DNA of 64,000 nucleotides from contig CM043957.1 in NCBI GenBank assembly GCA_014529385.2, positions 83,747,381-83,811,380 of the forward strand. Reading direction: 5' to 3'. The notes below the pieces were generated by a model, which ran no database searches, was not told where the DNA came from, and saw only the letters and a program-made list of their open reading frames with translations. How positions within the stretch are numbered: position 1 is the stretch's first letter; each line of letters starts with the position of its first letter. This DNA comes from Adiantum capillus-veneris. Its lineage: Eukaryota; Streptophyta; Polypodiopsida; Polypodiales; Pteridaceae. The translations under genes and the position numbers were made by a program. This document shows, one piece after another, positions 47,091 through 57,961 of this stretch.

Positions 47091-47104
47091 ACCTCCCACT
47101 TAAA
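47091..47104 (-). promoter_or_regulatory. Polypurine tract of copia copy 2
   Basis: TTTAAGTGGGAGGT on the element strand, abutting the 3' LTR. Confidence 0.85.
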
Positions 47105-47179
47105 GTCAAATGTGGTACTTTAAGTGTGAGAGAAGCTACTATACAAGCTAATATACAAGAGATGTAGAGAAGTGATGTA

Positions 47180-50100
47180 CTACCCTACACCTAACTGCTT
47201 GCGAAAATGCGCAAAGCTCTCTGAGGGAAGTCCTTTTGTAAGTAGATCAGCAGGATTTTCTGTGGTGTGAACTTTGACAAGCTGAAGTTGCTTATCCTCG
47301 AGCATTTCCCTGATGAAATGATACTTCACATCCACATGCTTTGTCTTTGAGTGATAAACTGGATTGCGAGCCAATTGTATAGCACTTTGACTATCACAAT
47401 ATAACACAGGCATCTCTTCTTTGATTCCCAAATCTGTTACTAGTCGATTAAGCCAAATTGATTCTTTGCATACCTCTGATGCTGCAACATATTCAGCCTC
47501 TGTACTAGACTGAGTAACACAATCTTGTAATCTAGAACGCCATGATACTGCTCCACCAGCCAATGTAAAGACATACCCTGACGTAGACCTTCGGTTGTCT
47601 AAGTCACCTGCATAATCCGAGTCTGTAAAACCCTTTACACTTAGCTCCTGACTCCCATAGCATATACGCATACTCTTTGTAGCTTTCAGGTATCTCAATA
47701 TTCCTTTCATTGCCTCCCAATGTTTCTTGCCTGGGTTTGACATGTATCGACTTACTACTCCCACTGCAAATGCAATGTCTGGGCGAGTAGCAATCATTGC
47801 ATACATTAAACTACCCACTGCAAACGCATATGGAATCTTATCCATTTCAGCCTGTTCTTCCTCAAACACAGGACAATCTTGTTTGCTAAGTTTCACATAT
47901 GGTGGCAATGGAACACTCAGTGCCTTTCCCTTCTCCATATTGAAACGTTGCAAAACCTTGTCAATATACTCTGTTTGAGATAACCAAATCAACTTCTTTG
48001 ATCTGTCTCTCTCAATGCGCATACCAAGTATATGACTTGCCTCACCCATGTCTTTCATGTCAAACGATTTTGCCATCTTTGACTTCAAAGCTGAAATTTC
48101 TTCCAAGTGCTTGCCAACAATCAACATGTCATCCACATACAAAATAAGGATCAACCAACTACCATCCTTAGCCTTCTTTGTATATAGACAGTGATCGAAC
48201 TCACTACGTTTGTAGCCTTGAGAAAGCATAAACTTGTGGAATTTATGGTACCATGCCCTCGGTGATTGTTTTAAGCCATAAAGACTCTTTAACAACTGCC
48301 ATACCCAATCTTCTTTGCCTTTCTCAACAAACCCTTTCTGGCTGCTGCATGTAAATTTCCACATCTAAATCACCATGCAAGAACGCTGTCTTGACATCCA
48401 TTTGGTGCAACACCAAATCTAATATGGCAACCACTGCAAGAAAGCATCTCAATGTAGTCATCTTGACCACCAGAGAGAAGACTTCATCAAAGTCAATGCC
48501 TTGTTCTTGCTTAAAGCCCTTGGCAACAAGCCTTGCTTTGTACTTTGGCTGACTATCATGAGCGGTGATCTTATACCTGTAAACCCATTTACAAGGTAGA
48601 GCCTTTTTGCCCTGTAATAATTTAACTAGCTTCCATGTCTTGTTTTTATGCAGAGCTGTCATCTCTAACTGCATGGCCAATTGCCAATTCCCGGAGTCCT
48701 TCATTTGCACTGCTTCCTTGTAACATGAAGGCTCATTGCAATCAGTCAACATGACATAGTTCATAGATGGAACAAACCTATCAGGCGGTTGCGTGACACG
48801 TCCAGATCTACGCACAATAGGTGGCTCAGGCTCAGCCACAACCTGTGGTTCCACTCTATCCTGTCCTTGCTCCTCTTGAGCCCTGACATTTTGTCTTGCA
48901 CGTGCAGGTCCATCTTCTTGGAAGACAACTCTTCTAATCTCCTCAACCCTCTCTGGTTTAGAATGATATTTGGATTCATTAAAGTGAACATCATTTCTAC
49001 GGAAAACCTTTCTGGATTCGGGATCCCAAAGTCTGTACCCCATCTCACCAGAATTACCATAGCCTAGAAAGATGCACTTTCTACTCTTTGGCTCAAGTTT
49101 GTTCCTAAATTCCTTTGGAACGTGAGTATATGCCTCACAACCAAAGACTCTGAGATGCTTGTATGAGGGCATTTTGCCTGACCATACCATCTCTGGCACT
49201 GAATCCTTCTGCAAAACCTTGCTAGGAGATCTATTTACAAGATGAAGAGCTGTTGATACAGCTTCAGCCCAAAACCCATTTGGAAATTGTGCATTAGACA
49301 ACATACTTCTGACCTTCTCTTGTATGGTCCTATTCATCCTCTCAGCAACACCATTTTGAGGAGGATTGTAAGGAGCAGTAAGTACACGTTTTATACCTTT
49401 TGACTCACAAAAGTCCTGAAAGGCCTTTGAAACATACTCTCCACCATTGTCAGTGCGTAAGCATTTAAGCTTCTTGCCACTCTGATTCTCCACAAGTGTC
49501 ACAAACGTTTTGAAAACACTAAACGCTTCATCCTTGTGCTTGAGAAAGTAAACCCATACTTTCCTCGAGTAATCATCTATAAATGTCATAAAGTAAGAAG
49601 CTCCCCCTAGAGATAGGTTAGGCATAGGTCCACACAAATCACTATGAACAAGTGCCAACTGTGTATCTCTTCTACTGCTTCTATGCTTATGTGGCTGTTG
49701 TGTTTGCTTACCATACAGAAAATGTTCACAGAATTCAAAATCATTAAATGAAAAGCCACGCAAATAACCAGAACGAGACAAGATTTCCATTCCCTTCTTG
49801 GACATATGTCCTAACCGGCTATGCCACAAAGAAACGTTCGGCTGCTCGGTTACATTGATTACATTTTTAGAGACATTTGATACATAAATCATGTAAAGTC
49901 CTCCAAACTTTACTCCATGTGCTACTGTCATAGAACCCTTGGATATCTTCCACATGTTCTGTCCAAAAATGGTGACGTAGCCAGCATCATCAAGTAAACC
50001 CGTGCTGATCAATCTCTTTGTAATTGCGGGAACATGTCTCACATTCTTTAGCGTGAAAGAAGAGCCATTCTGAAACTTCAATTGAACATCTCCAACACCT

Positions 50101-51161
50101 AAGATCTCACATGTCTGCCCATTGCCTAGCCGAACATGATCTTTAGTGGTCACATAGGAGGTAAACCACTCCTTGTTTGGAGACACATGAAGTGATGCCC
50201 CTGAGTCTATAATCCAGTCACTCAGTGCATTTCCATCAGATGTTGTAAGAAGAGCTGAGTCCATCGTATTCTTCAAGAAGTAGATGTCTCCTGACACTAG
50301 ACTGTCATCCTCTGCAACAGTGCTTGTCACATTTATTTCTTGAATCTTCACTGAGGACTTGTTCTTCTCACCATGGTCTTCAGCTTTCTCTTTGCCTTTT
50401 TCTGCTTTCCATTCGGTGCAGTCTCTTTTCATGTGACCCTTCTTGCCACAATGGTAGCATTCTATGTCACTCTTGCCTTTAGCACTGCGGGACTTGCTAC
50501 GAGACTGATTCCTGTTTCCACCTTTGTACTTTTCTTTGGTCCTTTCCCTGACAACTAAGGCTGTTCCTTTGCCTTTGTCCATTGTCTTTCTATTGGTTTC
50601 TTCAGTAAGCAGACTTCCTTCTACACATGCTATGTTCAAACCATCTGGAGGTGCAGAATTACTCAAAGCTGTGCGAAAAGTGTCCCAACTTTCTGGCAAT
50701 GTGATCAACAGGAACATAGCTCTAACAGGTTCATCAAACTTGACACCTTGAGCTGACAACTGACTATAGATTGTGTGGAATTCATTCAGATGATTGGACA
50801 TAGGTGTCCCTTCTTTCATCTTCAAGTCAACAAGCTTCTTAAGCCAGTATACCTATGAAGCTGCACTCTGCTTCTCATAAAGATCACTCAGCTTTAACCA
50901 TGCTTGATAAGCCAAAATCTCTTTATCTACATTGAAGTAAACGCTTTCTGCCAAAGTCAGCATAATGGTAGAAAGTGCCAATTCATCCATTTCGCTCCAT
51001 TCATCTTCGTCCATATCTTCTGGTTTTATCCCCTCGAGCTTTATAGGTTTTATCTGCTTCTTTTGTACCAACACGTGCCAAATCTGCTGCTTCCACAATG
51101 GGAAATTGGTTCCATCCAGCTTCTTGATATTGTAAAGAGCAGTGTCCTGTGATCCAGCCAT
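47180..51161 (-). pseudogene. Copia gag-pol with one nonsense codon and one frameshift, copy 2
   Basis: It has the same layout and lesions as 38700-42681. ATG is at 51161, TAG at 50853-50855, and the +1 frameshift falls in the overlap 48324-48364. The only amino-acid difference I saw between copies is E for G in VVR(G/E)RTKEK (C42065/T50545). The shared lesions show that they were present before the duplication. The integrase finger has the same Cys-to-Phe change (CEHF). Confidence 0.95.
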
Positions 51162-52233
51162 AGCTACGCTTCACAGTAGTTTACTTTCCTGGGAAAAATT
51201 CGGCAGAGTTTCCCCTGTAAACTGACCTCTGAACCAATATCAACCTGTCAAATGAACCAAGAAAGCTTTAGATTCTGCATAAATTTCGACAGAGTCTCCT
51301 TTGTAAAATGGATATGGTGTACTCAAAAACAGATCAAAAAACAACTCAAAAACATTGTCTCTCTGACACTGTAAGCTGCGGGTAAACCTGTCCTGTCTCT
51401 CACTGTCCTGTCACTGTTCTGTAAGCATAGACTACGACAATGCCTCAACGGCAGTAAAGCAAAGATGCAATCCCAACTGTCTAACTCACAGTCAATACAT
51501 CCTAGCTGCCTATCTAAGGGTGCTCGAGGGATCGCTCCAAGACCTGTATCACCGAAAGGATCTCAACATTCGAGAATCCCCCAACTCAATAAAACCTCAC
51601 TCGACCCTCAACAAAGGCTGCAGTAAATCTGACAGTACATAGACTTCCCACAAAGTCATACATCCACAAATTTCCCAGTGTATGCTGTAACTGCTGCGGC
51701 GGTTGCTTGCTGCGTGACTCACAGCCAGCAAACCCTCAACAGACATACATCATCTCTGACAATACATCCCATGTGGAAGTACCTGCAATGTAAGGATGAA
51801 ATCTGGAATATCAAGCAGCAAACACAAGCTACTTGATGAACTAGTGGATGTCGCCTACAGTCTGTGTGTAGATGCGCCCGTGTCGTATGTGACACGTCTC
51901 CAAGAACTGTGAGCCGTCCTTCAATGTGTAGATAGCCACAAATCAACACTCTGGGAGTGTCGATATCCTCAGCACCTGCAGTCGTAGGCCGAAAACCCCA
52001 AATTTGCAGAGTCGGATCTGCACCCGCTGAGACCACGTAGTCGAAAATGGCTTGCGTAGACCTTTGTCGAAGCCTAACGGTGGCCGAGATGACCTCATAA
52101 TGAAATTCTGACAACACCGAGCCCTTCGAACCTGCCCACGAGATTTGGGGCCGTGTCTTCGCCTGTCGAATTTCACTCCAATCTGAGCTGGTGACTCTAG
52201 CCTCTTGCAGTGCTGCCCCGAGCCTCGATCTGA
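51162..52233 (-). other. Copia leader between PBS and gag
   Basis: About 1.07 kb of untranslated leader, long for a 5.5-kb copia element. The short frames inside (for example 51719-52117) have no recognisable motif. It is present to position 43621 in copy 1. Confidence 0.7.
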
Positions 52234-52245
52234 GCTCTGATACCA
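52234..52245 (-). promoter_or_regulatory. Primer-binding site, initiator-Met tRNA
   Basis: On the element strand this reads TGGTATCAGAGC, two bases after the 5' LTR end. It is the classic copia site complementary to the 3' end of initiator methionine tRNA. Confidence 0.95.
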
Positions 52246-52247
52246 GT

Positions 52248-52439
52248 TGAAGGAGTACGAGCGGAAGTGTGACGCGAGAGAGAGTGCGAGAGGAAGAGCC
52301 CGACGATATGGTGAACTCGCTCTACTGTAATGTGTAGAGCATAGTGAGTTCTTATTAGGTTTTTACAAAAGAATATGTGTACATACCTGGCGGCCCGCCC
52401 ACTTACCTGGGCGACCACATTGGGCTTTATACCCCAACA
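52248..52439 (-). repeat. 5' LTR of copia copy 2
   Basis: 192 bp. It differs from the 3' LTR at seven sites: one in AGTG(C/T)GACG, four in the GAGAACAACAGCACG/GAGAGGAAGAGCCCG stretch, ATAT(A/G)TG and CCC(A/G)CCC. Confidence 0.95.
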
Positions 52440-52444
52440 GAGGT

Positions 52445-53159
52445 ATCTTATTAAGCTCAAAAATTATCGTTTTGAAGATGTTAGATGGATGTAAGGAATG
52501 CAACTTAAGGATAGTATGAACCTTGTCAATGCTGCACTAGAGTAAGCAAATGTACATGTTTCTTTTAAATGACCAATGTTTTTGTCTTATAAGACTAATT
52601 ATCTTTTTATTGTGCACAAATTTAAATTGTATGCATGCTTAGAATCATGTTTGTGATGACAACGTCTCTCAAACACCAAGTAGACTTTGTCACTCTACTT
52701 TGGGAGAATGAAATGGACTAAAGAGCAGACATGCTTGCGGCAGCTATGTCTCCCAAGCACGAAATGAATTAATTATCCATCTTGGAATGGCATCAGAGAG
52801 TAAAAGGGATCCTCCACCCGTTAAGAAACATTGACTAAAGACTAAGGCTTTATCTCTTCTACCTCATGATTGAGGACGACTATGATTTCAAGGGATAGGT
52901 AATGTCATAAAAACTAATATCTAACTATAACCAAATGATTTTCTCATATTAAACTGATCACTTAATGCAAGAGAATAAATGTGAACAAGAGTTAGAACAT
53001 GGATATGTGCTTTAGATGCATCTCAGCACGGGATCAAAGATAATGGGTCTAAATGGGAGATGGTCTATCAAAGAGCAATGCTAATTGAGCTTAAAGACCT
53101 TAGGGTTAGTTTCATTAAAGGGTTACATTAAAGACCTCCAATAGTTAGTGTAAAAAGCC
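52445..53159. other. No gene recognised
   Basis: Right flank of the copia insertion. It should continue the interrupted old copia fragment, but I could not recognise further integrase or RT motifs. A frame reading YLIKLKNYRFEDVRWM near the junction soon meets stops. Confidence 0.3.
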
Positions 53160-53560
53160 TTGGACCTTAGGTAAGCTAGGGTTGTGCTTGAGGTGGGAAA
53201 TTGGCCAAGCTTAAGGTGCTTGTCGTGGATGACTGAGATGCTTGAGGTGCTTGATGACTGCGATGCTTGATGTGCTTGAGGTGCTTCATGACTGAGATGC
53301 TTGAAGTGCTTGTCGTGCTTGAGATGCTAGGGTTGTACTTGAGGTGGGAACCCGACCCAAGCTTGAGGGGCTTAATTGTGGTGGGAGACGGGCCCAAGGT
53401 TGGGCCCAAGGTTGAGGGGCTTGAGGTGCTTGTCGTGCTTGAAATGCTAGGGTTGTACTTGAAATGGAAACCCGATCCAAGCTTGAGGGGCTTAAGGGCC
53501 AAGCTTGTGGTGGGAACCAAGCCCAAGGTTGAGGGGCTTGAGGTGTCAAAAAGTCAACAA
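53160..53560 (+). repeat. 120-bp minisatellite built from GCTTGAGGTGCTTG-type subrepeats
   Basis: GTGCTTGTCGTGCTTGA(G/A)ATGCTAGGG recurs exactly 120 bp apart (53306 and 53426). A third partial unit starts near 53536. The upstream part is made of shorter 28-45-bp versions (GATGCTTGA(G/T)GTGCTT...). The length is a multiple of three, so frames stay open on both strands, giving repetitive but probably meaningless proteins. Confidence 0.85.
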
Positions 53561-55029
53561 GTATCTCTACAAGGAGGGGGCGAGCCCTACAAGTAGGGGG
53601 CATTAGAGAGAGAACACACACACCCTCACACAAGGCAAGCCTAGACCAAGGAGGCAACAAGGACACATGTCAAGATCTTCTCCATGTTGCCCTCATAAGG
53701 TGCCTAGAGCCTATTGGTTGGCCTCTCAAGGAGTCCAATGAGAAATTCGTTTAATTAATTAATTTTTAAAGAATTATTCAAGACCTCTCTCTCATAGGGG
53801 TAAGAAGGACACGTCCCAATGCTACCCTTGTTGCTTGATATGCACTAAGCATGCGATTGACCAAGCTTGAGGAGGTCCAATCAAGTGCAAGCTAGTGCTA
53901 GAAGAGGGGGTCAACCAAAGCAAGGAGGGGGACTAGCTTGGGGAGGTATACTCTACCCCCCCCCCGCCCCCTCCCCACACACACACTCTCATTGTGTGAG
54001 TTGCAAAGTGCAAGATCTCCATCTCCTTCTCCAAGCTTGTAGAGAAGTTGAGAGCCTACACCAACAATCTTGGCTATGGAATGCAAATCCAACCAAGAGC
54101 CTCATGCCCCAATGCTTAAGCTTGCCATCTTCTCCATCTTCATTACTATGCTAAGCAAGAAGAGTGATGATAAGTGAGGAACTATTTCTTTCTCCTATGA
54201 ATGTTTCTTCTTCCTCTTACCTACCCTCATTCCGTGCTAGCTCTCTCCACCTTTGAAGGTGTTTGAGGCCTTGGGATTGAGGGCGGGGATGGTTAATGAT
54301 TTCTACAAAGTCTATGTTATGCTCGTGATGTATGAAGCTTTCCATCTTCATTGCATCACCTAGGTCACAAGGAACATAAAGATTGTATTGTACCAAGTAT
54401 CTCTTGATGGGAGAATTTTTAATACAAAAGCCTATTGGAGGGGACACCAACTCCACATAAACCTGGTCCTCAACTAGTGTCAAGTTCTCTAAACTCTTTC
54501 TCTTGCAAAAGTATTATTCATGCCAAATTAATTAAGTACTGTGGTTATGTTGCTATTGCTAATTAAGTTCACCCTCTATGTTTTCAAAATAGTCTCACAA
54601 AAATGCTCACTCTAATTCTCTTAATTCCGCTATTCTCAAAGTTCATAGGCCATTTCCATTACAATTAGTATACCCCTATCTTACATATAAGGTTTTGCAC
54701 GGTTCTTTGGAAACACACCATGGCTAAGTCTTTTGTGTTTTTAAGCATTAATTTATGTCAATAGGATTCTCCTTATTTCTAAGCGTGTAATAACCCTAAT
54801 ACCATATGAGAGAACCAAAAATCAAGAAGTACTCATTATGTAAACCTCGATGGTAGCATGTGAGTACAAACAAACTTGAGGTGATTTATCTGAAAAGGGT
54901 TTAGGTTTCATAATATCAAAAATGGAACTAGCAAAAAGATAGTACAAAGGCCCCCCAAAAAAACATGTCCATGAAAAAGGTAAGTATCTTAAGCTCAATG
55001 AACTACCCATAATGTTCATCAACTACTCT
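53561..55029. other. No gene recognised
   Basis: A short C-rich tract (about 53957-53975) and small frames only. A - strand frame at 54217-54483 (88 codons) is the longest and has no known motif. Confidence 0.3.
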
Positions 55030-55340
55030 CAGAACAAATCCATGCACTCTCTCCTGCAAAGAAATTTCATAGCTTTTGACTCCTTAAGGAATAGTAAGTT
55101 TTCCATTGACCGGGAAAAATTTATGCCTTTCAAAGCCCCCAAGGATGTGGATCTACCTTTTTAGAGCAAGTACTTTGCACCCCTTCCCTCTCTCGTGCAA
55201 AGAACTTTCATAACTAGCAACCCTTTAAGCAATATAAGTGGTTCGGCATGTCACAATTGCTACCTTTCAAATCCCTCAAGCAGGTGCATCTACTTTTTTA
55301 GAGTGAGTCCTTTGCACCCACCCCATCCCTCTCCTTCTTC
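55030..55340 (+). repeat. Degenerate ~137-bp tandem repeat, 2+ copies
   Basis: TTTTTAGAG(C/T)(A/G)AGT(A/C)CTTTGCACC ends each unit (55161 and 55298 anchors). CTCTCNNNTGCAAAGAA(A/C)TTTCATA begins them. Units are diverged. Confidence 0.6.
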
Positions 55341-56256
55341 AAAAGCTCCCTTGTACCAACCACACCCTATGTCTAGTCAACCAATTGTCTCTACCCGATT
55401 TGCTTCTACACTAGAGCTTGTTTGGCCTCATGTGTATTTGCTCACTTACAGACAAAGACCATGGTGTATTTGCAGAAGAATAAATTGTGATTCAATGAGC
55501 TTCCTCTCTAAACTACCATCCCTTGGACTTCACTCATTGCAACCCAATGATGCGGTTTTTGTTCTTTTCATCATTCTACTATTTGTCTTATACTGAAACA
55601 CTTTGTATGCCTCCACCTTTTGATAAGCTTGCATTAATTTAGTATTTTACATAAACATGAAGATATTTTTTTCAAAATGATCGACAGTATTTTGTAACAA
55701 CTATTCAAAAATAATTTCTCGTGCTTTTTTGTTCCAGATAAGGAGAATGCATTTATAAATATGACTATCGCATTGCTATAAAATCAAAATATCTAAGATC
55801 AAACTACTTAAGTCTCCTAAGCACTTTCCAAATCTATTTTCATAAACTCACTTCAAACATTGGAAGCCAAACTTGGTTTCTAACATTAGGAGTCCCCCAC
55901 TCTAACACTGGGGGATTGACGATGGAAAACTTACCATCCACATAAGTGCATGGTAAAAAAGAAAGCTAAGTAAGTGTATAAGTTAGGGACAGGCTCTCAA
56001 GATTTTCTCTTCCAAACTTATGAGTAGGGGGGTAGGATACAAGTCTTGCTGAAAATGAGAGGAGGAAGGAAAGGATAAGGCCCATGTCACAATGGGGTGG
56101 GCAATGGTTGGCCATGTCGAGGTGGCAGACATCCATTTGTTGAGCCAAAATCGTAACATGGTCTCACGGCCATGTTAGAGGGGTAGACAAACCCCCCCGA
56201 CCATCTTTTTCCCATCGAAGGCCACTTGTAAAAAGGCCACGCGCGAAGGACTTTTA
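55341..56256. other. No gene recognised
   Basis: AT-rich unassigned sequence with only short frames. Confidence 0.3.
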
Positions 56257-56314
56257 CAGTTATTGAACTCTAGCAATGACCGTGAAAGGCAGAGACGATA
56301 CCACTTGGCTACTA
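56257..56314 (-). other. Possible tRNA-derived (Glu-like) relic
   Basis: On the - strand, TAGCCAAGTGGTATCG resembles a D-arm/A box. CTTTCAC resembles the anticodon loop of tRNA-Glu(UUC). AGAGTTCAATAAC resembles a weak B box. The acceptor stem is not recognisable, so a SINE head or tRNA pseudogene is more likely than a functional tRNA. Confidence 0.25.
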
Positions 56315-56419
56315 CTGGTTAGCTGGAGGGCATTGCGCTTCTTGTAAGTATCAGCCCGATGTGACTGCATTGCTGAGCCCACACCCTAAATGGGAGAGGG
56401 TGGGTGCCCCAATGTGAAA

Positions 56420-57400
56420 GAGGCCTAAGAGATAAAGATGTAATGGAAGGAGAGAAACTTACATTCTCTCAACATATATTTCCATTGATATATGTAGATA
56501 GGGAGTTTAATGAATCCATCGGATGCAAACATTGCTAGCAGATATTTACAATACCCATATCATGTCAGCTGAAAGTTAATCTTCGATATTACAAGACATA
56601 GAACCTTTCACTGAAATCAACTCAAGTTTATACATAGTCACTTAATGAGTACTTCTTTAGTTTTGGTCTTATGATGTTAGGGTTGTCCGAGGCTTATAAA
56701 TAAAGATAGTCCCATCAAGGTATATTGACCTAAACTAAGCCAAAAAAAACATGAAAAGAGTTTTGCTACACAAATAACTATACAAAACCTTATTTGTAAG
56801 GCTGAAGTATAATAATTGTTTTTGCTACAGCTCTTATAAATGTAAGAAAGGGTGTCATAATTAACATATGCTAATCATAAATAGGGATTTTTTAAAGATT
56901 TTTGCTCACATGCAGCATGTCCTTTTCTATAGGGAGTGGATCTCTTGAGAGTGACGAAAAGGAGGGTGCATCTTTCCATGATTATTTCAATAGGGGAGAA
57001 TAGGATCACCTCCTTGCACAATCGTCTAACATTTGTATGTGAAGCTGGTATGAGAGTAACAAATCATACAGAGGAGGATAGAACAATTTTACCTTCGAAG
57101 TTTCCTAAGCTCAAATGAGTACATTGGACATGTAAGGTCTCTTCTTCCAAAAGCAAACAAATTTGGAGTAAATGTCACTAGCTTCATATGAGGTTAAGAT
57201 ACAGAAGCTCTTGGACATTGTTTCTATTAAATAGAATTACAAAGCTTTCCATCAAAGCCATCAGAGCGATCCAAATGATTCTAGCATCTTGAGAGTCCAC
57301 ATCTAATTACTTGACATATCTATATCGAAACTTGGCAATTTGCCTGCATAACTAATTTTACTTGTCTCTTTTAATGCTAATGAAGGACTTTAGAATAGAC
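56420..57400. other. No gene recognised
   Basis: AT-rich unassigned sequence between the tRNA-like relic and the foldback element. Confidence 0.3.
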
Positions 57401-57433
57401 TATGTCCCCCCCCCCGCTCCCTCCCCCTCAGGA

Positions 57434-57805
57434 CTAAGTGGCACGGGCATGAGAGGGTGGGATCTACGATGGCAGGGGCATTGTGGGCCGTAGATCTCAA
57501 TGGCGGCGCCAAAAGTAAATTAGGGTACCCTAAATTACTTTTTATTTTTGGCGTCGCCCCTAATTTACACGTTTAAAGTAAATTAGGTCCTCTTGGTTTC
57601 ACAACGCATGCATGGTGTAGTGGTTAGGGTAGGCGTCTCTCATGCATGAAGTCTCGGGTTCACATCCAACGTCTCAAAATGGGAGTACTCTAGATTACTT
57701 CCAAAATGCGGGTACCCTAAATTATTTTTTACACTAAATTACAAAAGTAATCTAGGCTACTGTATTTGGGATCTACGGCCACCCTCCCATGCCGGTGCCA
57801 CTTAG
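57434..57805 (+). mobile_element. Foldback/MITE-like element with an internal tRNA-like SINE head
   Basis: The ends are inverted repeats of ~34-36 bp: 57434-57467 (CTAAGTGGCAC...GATCTAC) and 57770-57805 (GATCTACGG...GTGCCACTTAG). Inside are further palindromic parts, notably TTAGGGTACCCTAA within a longer imperfect dyad (57514-57539) whose half recurs at about 57713. The centre carries a pol III-type A/B box pair. Either a SINE inserted into a MITE or the whole is one composite element. It lies about 155 bp upstream of the PIG-C start codon. Confidence 0.6.
57613..57667 (+). promoter_or_regulatory. Pol III-type internal promoter (A and B boxes)
   Basis: The A box TGGTGTAGTGG (57613-57623) and B box GGTTCACATCC (57657-57667) are about 33 bp apart, as in tRNA genes and tRNA-derived SINEs. 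The A-box region resembles tRNA-Val/Gly. The cloverleaf is not complete. Confidence 0.6.
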
Positions 57806-57961
57806 CCCCCCCACCGCTTCCCCATTCCTCTCTCTCTCTCTCTCAAAATAAACGAAGGTGCAGTCGCGCGACCAGAACGTTGTGTCTAATCCACAGGTAG
57901 CTATCAGCACCACTGCTCTAATGAATGATTAGTTGGCTGCTGAACGAACTTTGCTTTGCGA
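57806..57961 (+). promoter_or_regulatory. Short 5' flank of the PIG-C gene
   Basis: Only ~155 bp separate the foldback element from the start codon. They contain a (TC) tract (57829-57844), common in plant core promoters and 5' UTRs, and no clear TATA box. Part or all of the promoter may therefore lie within the foldback element. Confidence 0.35.

Larger units (their letters stand above)
43622..52107. repeat. Tandem segmental duplication, unit 2 (8,480 bp plus 6-bp microhomology)
   Basis: It is nearly identical to unit 1. Differences noted by eye are a 2-bp GA-tract difference, C42065/T50545, C43572/T52052 and G43618/T52098. The last lies 4 bp from the junction. Confidence 0.95.
46899..52439 (-). 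mobile_element. Structurally complete copia element, copy 2 (5.54 kb)
   Basis: 5' LTR 52248-52439, PBS 52234-52245, leader, gag-pol 51161-47180, PPT 47091-47104 and 3' LTR 46899-47090. It is flanked by a 5-bp target-site duplication GAGGT (46894-46898 and 52440-52444). The two LTRs differ at 7 of 192 positions by direct comparison, so the insertion is not very recent, whereas the segmental duplication containing it is. The coding region is dead. Confidence 0.97.

Noticed and set aside
53176-53666. Repetitive ~110-126-codon frames on both strands
   Set aside because: The 120-bp unit length is divisible by three, so open frames are expected without selection; no known domain.
56257-56314. Functional tRNA-Glu gene
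   Set aside because: The anticodon-loop-like CTTTCAC is present but the acceptor stem and a proper B box are missing.
57956-57961. PIG-C start two codons upstream (TTG)
   Set aside because: Nuclear plant genes start at ATG; the first in-frame ATG is 57962.
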